The notes beneath the pieces are model-generated. The model did not search any database and was not told the origin of the DNA. It was given only the letters and a program-made list of their open reading frames with translations. Of a stretch of 64,000 bases of DNA, positions 1 through 9,107 are shown piece by piece. Source of the stretch: Rhodococcus sp. G-MC3. Lineage in GTDB: Bacteria; Actinomycetota; Actinomycetes; Mycobacteriales; Mycobacteriaceae. The DNA lies in NCBI RefSeq assembly GCF_030063335.1, contig NZ_JASISW010000002.1, forward strand, positions 62,001 through 126,000, read 5' to 3'. The stretch's first letter is position 1, and each line of letters begins with the position of its first letter. The translations under genes were made by a program, and so were the position numbers.

Positions 1-52
1 GGCATCTCTCTGTCGCTGCTCATACCGGGTTGTATTGCCGGAAACCGCGGAA

Positions 53-1189
53 TCAAATCAGCTTGGTGACCACTCTGTTGCCGCCGGCCGACTTCGCCTT
101 GTACATCATCGAATCTGCAATACGGGACGCGGTTTGCATGGTGTCTGCGCTGCTGTACCACAGGTTGGACTCGGCGTAGAGGATGGCTGCTCCCACACTC
201 ACCGTCACCGGGACGGTGTCGTTGTCGCCGTGCAGCGCCCGCCGAATTCCGTGGATGAGGGCGTCGATGTGAAGCCGCGACGTCACTATCGCAGCCAGGT
301 ACTCCTCACCGCCGGTCCGTCCCAGTACGCCGTACTGCGAGATATGGGCGACGAGGCGGTCCGCGACGCGGCAGATGACGGCGTCACCCTCGTCGTGGCC
401 GTAAACGTCGTTGACGGACTTGAAATTATCGATGTCGACTACAACCACGGTGGCGCACTGCCCGTCGAGCCGGCCCCTCGCCCACAAGTCGTCGAGCGCG
501 GCGTCGAGTCCTCGCCGGTTGAGTAGACCGGTCAGCGGGTCGAGTACCGAGCTGCGTGCGTCGTCGGACAGCGTCGTCAAGAAGATGTGCGAGGTGACCG
601 GGATACTGACGATTCCAAGCAGAACCACGTTCGTTTGCACGATCAGCGTGATTGTGTCGACGTCACCGCGAAAGTACAGCAGTGCGCCGAACGTCAGCGT
701 CACCGTCGATGCGAACGCCAGATGCATCATCACCCAGCGCGGGCTTACGAAGAACGTGACGAACGCACCGACTACGGCAAACAGAACGCACCCGAGCAGT
801 GAATTGCGAAGGTCGAGCATCGACAGTGCCGCTGTCACTCCCACGTCGGAATACACTGCGAACGATACGACCCCGAGACGACCGGGGAACGGTCGTAGAG
901 CCCACAGTGCCGCGATGATCAGGTTGGTCGTGCACAGCGTCAGCGTCAACCACGTGGCGCCGGGGCCGGTAGGACCACCGACGGCAAAGATGGACATGAA
1001 CGACATGATGGCGATGTTGATCGTCGACATTGCCACGATGAGCCGGATGACTTTTCCCGACGGGTGAGTGTTCTGGAACTCCGTCATCCACTCGTAGTCG
1101 TGCGGCTGCACGAGCCAGCCGGCGGCGGCGGACCACGCGCTGTCGGGCGCGTGCCGCCGACGCCTCAGAGGATTTCGAGAGATCGACAT
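53..1189 (-). CDS. Membrane-anchored GGDEF-domain protein (putative diguanylate cyclase)
   Basis: Likely makes the second messenger cyclic di-GMP from two GTP at the inner membrane. The 378-residue product has a cytosolic N-terminus, about six hydrophobic segments between residues 48 and 205, and a C-terminal GGDEF domain from about residue 214 (DPLTGLLNRRG). The active-site motif is GGEEY at 293-297, a conservative variant of GGEEF, and the metal-binding aspartate lies in VDIDNFKSVND near residue 252. The RxxD inhibitory site expected just before the motif is not seen, so product inhibition may be absent. The membrane part is not a sensor domain I recognise. The gene ends 10 bp upstream-strand of menB and is read in the same direction, so it could be co-transcribed from the menB side. 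Confidence 0.85.
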   Translation of the reverse strand: MSISRNPLRRRRHAPDSAWSAAAGWLVQPHDYEWMTEFQNTHPSGKVIRLIVAMSTINIAIMSFMSIFAVGGPTGPGATWLTLTLCTTNLIIAALWALRPFPGRLGVVSFAVYSDVGVTAALSMLDLRNSLLGCVLFAVVGAFVTFFVSPRWVMMHLAFASTVTLTFGALLYFRGDVDTITLIVQTNVVLLGIVSIPVTSHIFLTTLSDDARSSVLDPLTGLLNRRGLDAALDDLWARGRLDGQCATVVVVDIDNFKSVNDVYGHDEGDAVICRVADRLVAHISQYGVLGRTGGEEYLAAIVTSRLHIDALIHGIRRALHGDNDTVPVTVSVGAAILYAESNLWYSSADTMQTASRIADSMMYKAKSAGGNRVVTKLI

Positions 1190-1198
1190 GAATCCTAA

Positions 1199-2119
1199 TC
1201 AGAAATATCGAGGAAACGGGGACCAGTCAGGTTCGCGCTTCTCGAGGAACGAGTCACGTCCCTCGACTGCTTCGTCGGTCATGTATGCCAGGCGCGTGGC
1301 CTCGCCGGCGAACAGCTGCTGACCGACCAAGCCGTCGTCTTGAAGGTTGAAGGCGTATTTCAACATCCGTTGCGCCTGCGGAGATTTAGCATTGATCTTC
1401 GCGGCCCACTCGATGGCCACGTTCTCCAACTCGTCGTGATCGACGACGCGGTTGACTGCGCCCATTCGATGCATCTCCTCGGCCGTGTACGTTTCGCCGA
1501 GGAAGAATATCTCGCGAGCGAACTTCTGTCCCACCATCTTCGCCAGATACGCACTGCCATAACCGCCGTCGAAGCTGCCGACATCGGCATCGGTCTGCTT
1601 GAACTTGGCGTGCTCACGGCTCGCGAGGGTCAGATCGCACACGACGTGCAGGCTGTGTCCGCCGCCCGCGGCCCAGCCGTTGACCAGGCAGATGACCACC
1701 TTGGGCATGAAGCGGATCAGTCGCTGTACCTCGAGGATGTGCAGGCGCCCGGCACGTGCCCTGTCGACAGTCTCGGCTGTCTCACCCTCGGCGTACTGGT
1801 AGCCGCTGCGGCCGCGAATACGCTGGTCGCCGCCCGAGCAGAACGCCCAGCCGCCGTCCTTCGAGCTGGGACCGTTACCGGTGAGCAGAACCGTGCCGAC
1901 GTTCGAGCTCATCCGAGCGTGTTCGAGCGTCCGATACAACTCGTCGACCGTGTGCGGCCGAAATGCATTCCTGATGTCGGGACGATCGAACGCGATGCGG
2001 ACCGTGTCGTCGGTGATGTGACGGTGGTACGTGATGTCGGTCAGGTCGTCGAAACCGGGAACGCTCTGCCAGAGGGAAGGAGTGAAGGTCACCGTTGCCA
2101 CGATAGATTGCCCAGACAT
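1199..2119 (-). CDS. menB: 1,4-dihydroxy-2-naphthoyl-CoA synthase
   Basis: Closes the second ring of the naphthoquinone by converting o-succinylbenzoyl-CoA to 1,4-dihydroxy-2-naphthoyl-CoA in menaquinone synthesis. The 306-residue length fits actinobacterial MenB, which carries an N-terminal extension relative to E. coli. Crotonase-fold motifs are visible: the acyl-CoA/oxyanion segment FCSGGDQ, the glycine-rich NGWAAGGGH, and the MenB-specific DVGSFDGGYGS containing the catalytic aspartate region. The C-terminus ends in SPFPRYF, typical of the family. It is divergent from the thioesterase-menC pair, with 47 bp between the starts that must hold both promoters. The menB/menC/menD/menG order matches M. 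tuberculosis, which strongly supports the assignment. Confidence 0.97.
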   Translation of the reverse strand: MSGQSIVATVTFTPSLWQSVPGFDDLTDITYHRHITDDTVRIAFDRPDIRNAFRPHTVDELYRTLEHARMSSNVGTVLLTGNGPSSKDGGWAFCSGGDQRIRGRSGYQYAEGETAETVDRARAGRLHILEVQRLIRFMPKVVICLVNGWAAGGGHSLHVVCDLTLASREHAKFKQTDADVGSFDGGYGSAYLAKMVGQKFAREIFFLGETYTAEEMHRMGAVNRVVDHDELENVAIEWAAKINAKSPQAQRMLKYAFNLQDDGLVGQQLFAGEATRLAYMTDEAVEGRDSFLEKREPDWSPFPRYF

Positions 2120-2166
2120 CGATGGTGCGAAGACCTTGGAGCACGTGAAACGGTTACGGTGCTGGG

Positions 2167-2796
2167 ATGAGCGAAAACGCAGGCCAGGACGAGTACGAGC
2201 ACCACGGCGGGTTCCCCAAGTACACCCCGGCCGACGTCGGGCCAGAGTATGGACGGCTCATCGAAGCGCTCCGAACCCTGCAGGATCTCGCGGTCAGCAC
2301 CGCACCGACGCCCGAGGTGACCGCCGAACTGGCGGAACGAGTGGAAGCTCTGAATGCGGAATTGGCGCCGTTCACGGTGCCCGAGGGGGCGTCGCCGGCA
2401 GGGCGAGCCATAAAACTCCCCGGGCGCGGATCGCTGCTGATGCTGCCGTGGACCATCGAGAAGTTCGACGCCGAAGGCGTGCGCAGCCGCGGCGTGTTCC
2501 GTCGGTTCCATCTCGGAGGTAACGGTGCCGCGCACGGAGGCACTTTGCCGCTGCTGTTCGACGACATGTTCGGAATGATCCAGCACGCCTACGGCCGCCC
2601 GATCAGCCGCACGGCATACCTGCACATCAACTACCGAAAGGTCACCCCACTCGATACCGAGCTCGTGGTCGAGGGCAGCGTGGACCGTGTCGAGGGTCGA
2701 AAAACCTTCATCAGCGCGGTGCTGAAGGACACCGAGGGCAATGTGCTCGCCGACAGCGATGCGCTCATGCTCCAACTGCTCCCGGGCCAGCAGTGA
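2167..2796 (+). CDS. PaaI-family hotdog thioesterase, candidate DHNA-CoA thioesterase
   Basis: A 209-residue protein whose C-terminal half is a hotdog fold of the PaaI/MenI type. The diagnostic stretch is AHGGTLPLLFDDMFG (around residues 120-134), where the HGG and the downstream acidic residue correspond to the thioesterase active site, followed by YLHINYRKVTPLDTELVVEG. The N-terminal 80 residues are variable and probably helical. It overlaps menC by 4 bp (GTGA) and is divergent from menB, so it is translationally coupled to a menaquinone gene. E. coli MenI, which hydrolyses 1,4-dihydroxy-2-naphthoyl-CoA, belongs to the same superfamily, so that reaction is a reasonable inference. A general acyl-CoA thioesterase remains possible. 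Confidence 0.8.
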   Translation: MSENAGQDEYEHHGGFPKYTPADVGPEYGRLIEALRTLQDLAVSTAPTPEVTAELAERVEALNAELAPFTVPEGASPAGRAIKLPGRGSLLMLPWTIEKFDAEGVRSRGVFRRFHLGGNGAAHGGTLPLLFDDMFGMIQHAYGRPISRTAYLHINYRKVTPLDTELVVEGSVDRVEGRKTFISAVLKDTEGNVLADSDALMLQLLPGQQ

Positions 2797-3800
2797 CGTC
2801 GGGGGAGATGCCGACCGTCGACGAGCTGTTGGGAAACTCGCACGTCCTCTCGCTCCCGATGCGTACCAAGTTTCGAGGCATCACCACCCGCGAGGTCGTG
2901 CTCTTCCGTGGACCAGCAGGCTGGGGAGAATTCTCGCCGTTCACCGAATACGACGACCAAGAGTCGGCGGCGTGGCTGCGTGCGGGCGTCGAAGCGGCTT
3001 GGGACGGGCCGCCCGCGCCGTACCGCGAACGAGTCCGCGTCAACGCAACGGTGCCTGCCGTCTCCGCCGACGAAGTGCCCGGGATCCTGGCCTTGTACCC
3101 AGGCGTCGATACCGCGAAGGTCAAAGTCGCCGAGAAGGGCCAGAGCAGCTTCGAGAAGAGCATGGCCGACGACGTGGCCCGCGTCCGTGCCGTCCGCGCA
3201 CTCGTGCCGAGGGTGAGAGTCGATGCGAACGGCGGCTGGACCGTCGAACAAGCAGTTCGGGCGCTCACCATGTTGAGCGAGGACGGCCCGTTGGAGTACG
3301 CCGAACAACCGTGCGCGAGCGTGCCCGAACTCGTCGAGGTTCGGCGGAGACTGCCGGGGGTGCGCATCGCAGCCGACGAGAGCATCCGCCGCGCCGAGGA
3401 TCCGCTGCGAGTGGTCCGAGCCGGGGGCGCCGACGTCGCCGTCGTCAAGGTTGCACCGCTCGGCGGTATGCGGGCGCTACTCGAGCTTGCCGGTGAACTC
3501 GGTGAGTACGGCGTCCCCGTCGTGGTGTCGAGCGCGTTGGATTCCGCGGTGGGAATGTCGGCGGGCCTCGCCGCCGCCGCCGCCATCCCGAAACTCGAAT
3601 TCGCCTGCGGACTCGGTACGGGAACGCTGTTCGTCGACGACGTCTGCGAGCGTCCGGGACTTCTCGACGGCACTCTGGCGGCAGGGGCCGTCGAGCCCGA
3701 TCCCGAGCGTCTGACGGCGCTCGCGGCCCCGCCGGACCGTGTCGAATGGTGGCACGATCGTGTGCGCCGGGTTCACCCGCTCATGAAACCGGTGACGTGA
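2793..3800 (+). CDS. menC: o-Succinylbenzoate synthase
   Basis: Dehydrates SHCHC to o-succinylbenzoate in menaquinone synthesis. The 335-residue product belongs to the enolase superfamily. The N-terminal capping domain runs to about residue 100 and a TIM barrel follows. Barrel residues can be read directly: the lysine pair in AKVKVAEKG, metal ligands in RVDANGGW, EYAEQPC and AADESIRR, and the second catalytic lysine in VAVVKVAPLGG. Start is GTG at 2793, overlapping the TGA of the thioesterase. Orthologues sit in the same position in mycobacteria (Rv0553). In M. tuberculosis a hydrolase gene (bpoC) lies between menC and menD; here DUF6918, DUF2252 and flavin-reductase genes lie there instead. 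Confidence 0.95.
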   Translation: MTSGEMPTVDELLGNSHVLSLPMRTKFRGITTREVVLFRGPAGWGEFSPFTEYDDQESAAWLRAGVEAAWDGPPAPYRERVRVNATVPAVSADEVPGILALYPGVDTAKVKVAEKGQSSFEKSMADDVARVRAVRALVPRVRVDANGGWTVEQAVRALTMLSEDGPLEYAEQPCASVPELVEVRRRLPGVRIAADESIRRAEDPLRVVRAGGADVAVVKVAPLGGMRALLELAGELGEYGVPVVVSSALDSAVGMSAGLAAAAAIPKLEFACGLGTGTLFVDDVCERPGLLDGTLAAGAVEPDPERLTALAAPPDRVEWWHDRVRRVHPLMKPVT

Positions 3801-3873
3801 CCGGAAAACGGCCGTCTGGGGTACTCTCCGGCGGTCACACGCCATAAGTGAAACTGTGGGAGGAATTGAACAA

Positions 3874-4320
3874 GTGGTTGCTGCACTCAAGGAATCGTTG
3901 CTCGACGAGTCGAAGCGCGATGTTCTGCTGCCCGACGTCCTGGCCCTGATCGACGCCGAGGTCTCGGACAAGAAGGGCGCCAGCGGCCTGGCTGTCAAGG
4001 CAGGCTACGGCGCGGTAAAGAAGGTCGGACCGTCGTACATCGAGAAGGCCGTCGAGCAGTTGTGGCCGGAGTTCGTGGATCAGCTCGATCCGTTCTGGCA
4101 GTCCTACAACGCCGCCCCGAGCGGAACGTTCTCCGAGTACCTAATCGCGAACTCCGACCAAGCGTCCAACGCACTGCTGTCGGTCACCGACTCGCGCATC
4201 GAGGACACGGACAAGAACGTCGTCAAGAAGTTCTACGGCAGTCTGCGTGGTTCGGCTCAGAAGAACGTCGCCGAGGCGCTCCCGCGTCTGGGCGCGCTGG
4301 TCACCAAGTACGCCGGGTAG
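3874..4320 (+). CDS. DUF6918 family protein, function unknown
   Basis: A 148-residue, mostly helical soluble protein with no signal peptide. It resembles the actinobacterial DUF6918 family, whose hallmarks are an N-terminal LLDESKRDVLLPDVLALIDAEVSDK-like segment, AVKAGYGAVKKV and a C-terminal EALPRLGALV. I chose GTG 3874 because a strong ribosome site (GGGAGGA, 3858-3864) lies about nine bases upstream. The in-frame GTG at 3856 overlaps that site and is less likely. It is monocistronic: 73 bp separate it from menC, and it converges on the DUF2252 gene across a long inverted repeat. No enzymatic motif is visible. Confidence 0.8.
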   Translation: MVAALKESLLDESKRDVLLPDVLALIDAEVSDKKGASGLAVKAGYGAVKKVGPSYIEKAVEQLWPEFVDQLDPFWQSYNAAPSGTFSEYLIANSDQASNALLSVTDSRIEDTDKNVVKKFYGSLRGSAQKNVAEALPRLGALVTKYAG

Positions 4321-4330
4321 GCGCTGCGCG

Positions 4331-4376
4331 CACGTGAGTGGAAATACGTCCCAGGCGACGTACTTTCACTCACGTG
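4331..4376. terminator. Long inverted repeat between convergent genes (family copy 1)
   Basis: A 20-base left arm (4331-4350) and right arm (4357-4376) pair with two mismatches around a 6-base loop. The inner ends read TACGTC and GACGTA. It begins 10 bp after the DUF6918 stop and overlaps the TGA of the DUF2252 gene, which fits a two-way terminator. There is no U-tract. The core recurs at 14852-14899 and 63030-63073, both also between convergent genes. Confidence 0.75.
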
Positions 4377-5788
4377 GTCGCGAAGCGACCTTTCTTCACA
4401 GCCTTCACCAGCAGCGCGTGATCGGCCTCGGTCTGATCCGCGTACAGCCGCGCGAAGCGGCACAGCGCGGTGTCGAGCGCATCGGAGTCGCCGACGTAAC
4501 CCGCGATCATCGAGGCCCCGCTCGTGCGGGCGTGCCCCTTGGCCAGGAGTCGGCCCACCACCCCCGCATAGTCCACCAGCGCGGGCGCGTTGATCGACCC
4601 GAGGTCGATGGTTCCCTTCATGTTTCTGAACTGCCGGACGTAATACTGGCGCCCGTCGATGGTCGTCCATCCCAGCAGCGGATCGCTGACGGTCTGCAGA
4701 TCCTGCTGGTACTCCACGACGCGCTGCCCCTGGTGCGAGTGCCACGCGGATTCGCCGTGCACGTACGGCGCCAACACCGAACGCCGAGCCTGCTTGAGTT
4801 GGAGGAACACCACATCGTCGGGACTGCTGCCCTCTAACAGCGCCACGTAGGCCCGCAGCCCGACGCTGCCGACTCCGACCACTCGGTGCGCCACGTCGAT
4901 CAACGTGTACCCACCGAGCACCCGACGCCAGTGCGGGGAGAGCGTCGTCAAGTATTCGTCGAGTCCCACCGCGAGCATTTCCTCGTCGCGTGCACCGATC
5001 CGAGTGGTGATCGGCGGTTCCTCGACGAGTCTGCGTTTGCCCTCGTGTTCCTCGGTCAACCGGGGCAGCACGCGGTCATTCGTCCGCGTGCGGGCCTTCT
5101 TGGTGGCGCGTTTGATCTCCTTGCGGAGTGAGCCCTCCGTCGCGTCGGCCTGCAACTTCTCCGCCGTGAGTCGCTGGAACGAGCGAGACATCAGCGGCTC
5201 GTCGGCCAGCCGCGAGACCTCGATTCGATACGCCCTCACACACGCTGTGACGGCTTCCTCACACTGCGCCTCGGTGCGTCCGTTCTGCCGGCCGGCCACC
5301 CAGATGCTCGCGGCGAGGCGTCGTAGATCCCACTCCCATCCGCCGGGGTGTGCTTCGTCGAAATCGTTGAGGTCGATCACCAGATCCCGCTCAGGGGATG
5401 CGTAGAACCCGAAGTTTCCGAGGTGCGAGTCGCCGCTGATCACCGGGGTGATGCCTGTCGACGGCAGGAGTGCGACATCACGAGCCATGACGATCGCGGT
5501 GCCGCGCAGGAACCCGTACGGGGACTCCGCCATCCGTTCGACCCGAACCGGGATCAGCCAGTCGATCCGGCCGTCGTGCGAGAACTCGATCTGGCGAATC
5601 GGATCGGGGCGGTCGGAGGGAGGTGCCCAGTCGCCCATGGATTCACGGGAGACTTTCTCGCGCAGACTCTTGCCCAGCAGGTATCGCTCGGCGCGCGGGG
5701 TCGGCCGCGCGCGGAACGTGGCAAAGGATTTGCGGTCCGCGTCGCCGAACTCGGGTATTACGGCATGGCCTAGGCGAGCATCGGGCAT
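4370..5788 (-). CDS. DUF2252 domain protein
   Basis: A 472-residue soluble protein of the DUF2252 family, which has a protein-kinase-like fold by family knowledge but no proven role. Visible family signatures are SGDSHLGNFGFY followed by DLNDFDEAHPGGWEWDLRRLAAS (around residues 140-175), which resemble the HxGDxxxxN and DxxD motifs of phosphotransferases, and a later VVGVGSVGLRAYVALLEG. I took ATG 5788 (MPDARLGH) rather than an upstream start that would overlap the flavin reductase gene. It lies 35 bp downstream of that gene in the same direction, so the two are probably one operon. The 3' end lies inside the inverted repeat. Confidence 0.85.
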   Translation of the reverse strand: MPDARLGHAVIPEFGDADRKSFATFRARPTPRAERYLLGKSLREKVSRESMGDWAPPSDRPDPIRQIEFSHDGRIDWLIPVRVERMAESPYGFLRGTAIVMARDVALLPSTGITPVISGDSHLGNFGFYASPERDLVIDLNDFDEAHPGGWEWDLRRLAASIWVAGRQNGRTEAQCEEAVTACVRAYRIEVSRLADEPLMSRSFQRLTAEKLQADATEGSLRKEIKRATKKARTRTNDRVLPRLTEEHEGKRRLVEEPPITTRIGARDEEMLAVGLDEYLTTLSPHWRRVLGGYTLIDVAHRVVGVGSVGLRAYVALLEGSSPDDVVFLQLKQARRSVLAPYVHGESAWHSHQGQRVVEYQQDLQTVSDPLLGWTTIDGRQYYVRQFRNMKGTIDLGSINAPALVDYAGVVGRLLAKGHARTSGASMIAGYVGDSDALDTALCRFARLYADQTEADHALLVKAVKKGRFATT

Positions 5789-5823
5789 AGGTGAACTGTA
5801 TGACCTGCGACTTCCGAACGTGG

Positions 5824-6420
5824 TCAGGAGGGACGTGCCGGGCGCTCGAGGACGCGCACCTGCGGCGGCAGGCCCCACTCGGCGCGCCCGAGGCGGCTCA
5901 GCGGCGCGATCGCCTCGAACGAGGGGAGGCCGTCCTCAGCGAGAAATTCGGGACGAACAGCAAGGGCTACGACCAGGCCCATGACGACGAACGAATTTCC
6001 TACCTCGACGACCCGGTGCAGCGTGGCCTCGATCGCGATGGGGGATTCGGCGACGCGAGGAGCGGCGACCTTCTCGGACGGCTCGCTCGCGATTCCGAGT
6101 TCTTCCAGCTCGCTGACCCCGTGGTCGTAGGTTGCCGACGAGAGATTGACCTTCTCGATCAGCGACTCGGTCGCAAGATTGATGACGAATTCGCCCGTTG
6201 CCTCGATGTTCTTCAGGCTGTCCTTGCGTCCTACCGAGGTGAATTGCACTACAGGCGGATTGGACGAGGACACCGAAAAGAAGCTGTAGGGCGCGAGATT
6301 GGCCACACCGTCTGCGGACACCGTGGACACCCAGGCAATGGGCCGTGGCACCACCGATGCGGTGAGCAGGGAATAGAAGCCGTTCGGCGGCATTTCGGAC
6401 GGATCGAAGACAGTACGCAC
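5824..6420 (-). CDS. Flavin reductase-like FMN-binding protein
   Basis: A 198-residue protein of the flavin reductase-like / DIM6-NTAB family, small split-barrel oxidoreductases that bind FMN. Family features are the N-terminal FYSLLTASVVPRPIAWVST, then VANLAPYSFFSVSSSNPPVV and the FVINLATE segment. Members reduce flavin with NAD(P)H or act as FMN proteins in their own right; the substrate cannot be told from sequence. It is divergent from menD with 73 bp between starts, and heads the pair with the DUF2252 gene. A link with quinone metabolism is possible from position only. Confidence 0.85.
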   Translation of the reverse strand: MRTVFDPSEMPPNGFYSLLTASVVPRPIAWVSTVSADGVANLAPYSFFSVSSSNPPVVQFTSVGRKDSLKNIEATGEFVINLATESLIEKVNLSSATYDHGVSELEELGIASEPSEKVAAPRVAESPIAIEATLHRVVEVGNSFVVMGLVVALAVRPEFLAEDGLPSFEAIAPLSRLGRAEWGLPPQVRVLERPARPS

Positions 6421-6493
6421 ATCTCTATCGTGCCAAACATCTCTTCAGCAGGGCGGCTGGGCTGCTGCGCTCGTGTTCTGACAATCTGGAGTA

Positions 6494-8104
6494 GTGAATC
6501 CGTCCAGTGCTCAGGCCGCAGCCGTCGTCGACGAAATGGTTCGTGGTGGTGTTCGCGACGTCGTGCTCTGCCCTGGATCTCGAAACGCGCCGTTGGCGTT
6601 CGCGTTGCAGCAAGCCGATGTCGAAGGCCGAGTCCGGCTGCACATGCGCATCGACGAGCGAACGGCGGGCTTCCTGGCCATCGGTTTGATTCTCGGAAGT
6701 GGACGTCCGGTACCGGTGGTGATGACATCGGGAACTGCCGTAGCAAACCTCGGCCCCTCGGTGTTGGAAGCGAACTATGCGCGTATGCCGCTGGTGGTTT
6801 TGAGCGCGAACCGTCCGTACGAGATGCTGGGGACGGGTGCGAATCAGACCGTCGAGCAGCTAGGTCTGTTCGGTAGTCAGGTGCGCGCGACCATCAGCCT
6901 CGGTCTCGCCGAGGACGGCGATGGTCAGAACAGTCAGTGGCGCAGCGCCGTCTGCCGAGTGCTCGCGGCTGCACGCGGCACCCGTTCCGGCAATGCAGGT
7001 CCTGTGCACTTCGATATTCCCCTGCGTGAACCTCTTGTCCCCGATCTCTCGGATAGGACGCCTGCGCCGCCGGGACGGCCCAACGACGCCGCCTGGACCA
7101 CTACGCAGCGTGCCACCCTCGACGTTCCCGTCGACATCGATCTGACGGTCGACACGATCGTGGTGTCCGGCCACGGCGCGGCGCTCCGACCGGAGTTGGC
7201 CGGCTTGCCGACGGTTGCCGAGCCGACAGCTCCACTACACGGGATGCCGCTGCATCCGATGGCGCTCTCGCAGCTGAAGCCGCGGCAGGCGATCATCACC
7301 GGCAGGCCGACGCTCCACCGGCAGGTGTCGTCGTTGCTCGCCGATCCGGCAGTCGACGTCATTGCGCTCACCACCGGTCCGCGGTGGCCCGATGTCTCCG
7401 GCAACGTGCTCGCGACGGGGACCAGGGCGGTGGCGTCGGGAAGCCCTCGCGCGCAGTGGCTGAACCGCTGCGCGTCGTTGTCGGCCGCCGCCGACCGTGC
7501 CGTGCGTGATCAACTCGCCGCCCACCCCAAGCCCACCGGGCTGCACGTGGCAGCGACGGTGATGTCCTCTCTGCGTGACGGTGATCAGCTGCTCCTCGGA
7601 GCGTCCAACCCCGTCCGCGACGCGGCCCTCGTCAGCTATCCGACGCGGGGGGTGCGTGTGCTCTCCAACCGCGGCGTCGCGGGCATCGACGGAACCGTCT
7701 CGACGGCAGTGGGAGCTGCTCTGGCGGCCGAAGGCCGAACCATTGCGCTGATGGGCGACCTGACGTTTCTGCACGACGCCTCCGGCCTGCTGATCGGGCC
7801 CGGCGAACCACGGCCGAAAGACCTGACGATCGTCGTTGCCAACGATGACGGCGGAGGCATCTTCGAGCTTCTGGAGCAAGGCGATCCGCAGTATGCCGGA
7901 GCGTTCGAGCGAGTGTTCGGCACCCCACACGGCATGGATCTGGCGGCGCTCTGCGCCGCGTATCGGATCTCGCATCGCAGCGTCACCACGAGCGAACTCA
8001 CAGAAGCTCTGCTCGGTAACGCCGATGGAATCAGAGTGCTCGAAGTGAGTACCGAACGCTCGGGGCTACGCGAACTCCACGCCGGGATCAAGGCCAGGCT
8101 CTAG
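6494..8104 (+). CDS. menD: 2-Succinyl-5-enolpyruvyl-6-hydroxy-3-cyclohexene-1-carboxylate synthase
   Basis: Thiamine-diphosphate enzyme that joins isochorismate and 2-oxoglutarate, the first committed step of menaquinone synthesis. At 536 residues it has the usual three ThDP-enzyme domains. Visible are the N-terminal [13 protein letters not shown], the [13 protein letters not shown] segment carrying the cofactor-activating glutamate region, [15 protein letters not shown], and the C-terminal ThDP/Mg site [13 protein letters not shown] with [14 protein letters not shown]. Start is GTG at 6494. The end overlaps the convergent DUF2505 gene by 4 bp, so there is no room for a terminator between them. 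Confidence 0.96.
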   Translation: MNPSSAQAAAVVDEMVRGGVRDVVLCPGSRNAPLAFALQQADVEGRVRLHMRIDERTAGFLAIGLILGSGRPVPVVMTSGTAVANLGPSVLEANYARMPLVVLSANRPYEMLGTGANQTVEQLGLFGSQVRATISLGLAEDGDGQNSQWRSAVCRVLAAARGTRSGNAGPVHFDIPLREPLVPDLSDRTPAPPGRPNDAAWTTTQRATLDVPVDIDLTVDTIVVSGHGAALRPELAGLPTVAEPTAPLHGMPLHPMALSQLKPRQAIITGRPTLHRQVSSLLADPAVDVIALTTGPRWPDVSGNVLATGTRAVASGSPRAQWLNRCASLSAAADRAVRDQLAAHPKPTGLHVAATVMSSLRDGDQLLLGASNPVRDAALVSYPTRGVRVLSNRGVAGIDGTVSTAVGAALAAEGRTIALMGDLTFLHDASGLLIGPGEPRPKDLTIVVANDDGGGIFELLEQGDPQYAGAFERVFGTPHGMDLAALCAAYRISHRSVTTSELTEALLGNADGIRVLEVSTERSGLRELHAGIKARL

Positions 8105-8607
8105 GACTGTTCCTGTTCCTCGGCCCATTCGACGGTCTCGCGCGTTTCCTGATCCACCATGTCGCGGATCATGTCATTGATCAGCGACTCGATCTTGCCG
8201 CCGATCAGCGGGATCTTCACAGTCGACTGGCCTGCCACCGTCAGGACTGCGCCGTCGCCGTCGGGCCGCAGCGCCATGGTGCCCACGACCTTCGCCGAGA
8301 CGGCCGACGCGCCGCCGGTGAGAGTGCCGTCGGCGGTGTCGCCGTTCAGCGGGCCCCAGTGATCGGTCCGCGTGATCATCAGTTTTCCCTTGATGACTTT
8401 CTTGACGAACCCCGGCAGCTCGGACGTGCCGACTTCCTCGGAGATGTCGACGGTGAACGCGCCGTCCTCGTGCGCGATCAGCTCGTAGCCCTCGGTCTTC
8501 TTCGCCTTGGCGAACCGGGCCATCCACTGGTCCTCGCTCGTCAAAGCCTCGTGAACCTCGGCCGGAGTGTGGGTGGAGTTGATCGTGAACTGGAAGTCGC
8601 GAGACAT
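8101..8607 (-). CDS. DUF2505 domain protein (SRPBCC-like fold)
   Basis: A 168-residue soluble protein of the actinobacterial DUF2505 family, related to START/SRPBCC hydrophobic-ligand-binding proteins. It opens with [18 protein letters not shown], typical of the helix-grip fold, and ends with an amphipathic helix ([25 protein letters not shown]). No catalytic residue is recognisable, so lipid or small-ligand binding is the most that can be inferred. It is convergent with and overlaps menD by 4 bp, and is divergent from the DUF3592 gene with 56 bp between them. Confidence 0.85.
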   Translation of the reverse strand: MSRDFQFTINSTHTPAEVHEALTSEDQWMARFAKAKKTEGYELIAHEDGAFTVDISEEVGTSELPGFVKKVIKGKLMITRTDHWGPLNGDTADGTLTGGASAVSAKVVGTMALRPDGDGAVLTVAGQSTVKIPLIGGKIESLINDMIRDMVDQETRETVEWAEEQEQS

Positions 8608-8663
8608 AGCAGCAGAGGCTACCCGAGCCGAGATGCTGCAGACGCACAGTAACGTCTAACGGC

Positions 8664-9107
8664 GTGAGCACCCCCGACACCCGCAAGGGCACCTCGAAAG
8701 GTTGGCATCGCGCGCGGATCTCGGTTCTCGTCGTCGCGATCGGGATTTCGGTGCTGTCGTTTCTGCTCGTCGTCGCGGCCTGGCAGAACGACAGCACCAT
8801 CACCTCCGACGAGGGAACTGCCACCGCAGAGGTACTGTCGGCAGGCAAGTTGAGGTCGGCGGTCAGCTTCGTCACGCCCGACGGCATCACGCACAATCCG
8901 CAGCTCGGTGTGCTCTACCCCACCAACTTGATTGCCGGACAACGCATCGACGTCGAGTACTCACGGGCCGATCCGGATCTGGTTCGGGTGTCCGGGCGTA
9001 ATGCCAAGGTCGCGATCATCCCGGCCGCGTCGGTCATCGTCGGGACCTGGCTCGTCGCCGGGCCGACGCTGTACCTACTTCGTCGACGGGAGAACTCCGG
9101 TGAGTAA
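8664..9107 (+). CDS. DUF3592 membrane protein
   Basis: A 147-residue protein with two transmembrane helices, at about residues 19-41 and 115-137, flanking an extracytoplasmic beta-rich domain of DUF3592 type (TATAEVLSAGKLRSAVSFVTPDG and later GQRIDVEYSRADPDLVRV). It occupies the place of the conserved membrane protein Rv0556 in M. tuberculosis, between menD and the mannosyltransferase. Function is unknown. It overlaps the next small membrane gene by 8 bp and appears to be the first gene of a run of four in the same direction leading to menG. Confidence 0.85.
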   Translation: MSTPDTRKGTSKGWHRARISVLVVAIGISVLSFLLVVAAWQNDSTITSDEGTATAEVLSAGKLRSAVSFVTPDGITHNPQLGVLYPTNLIAGQRIDVEYSRADPDLVRVSGRNAKVAIIPAASVIVGTWLVAGPTLYLLRRRENSGE

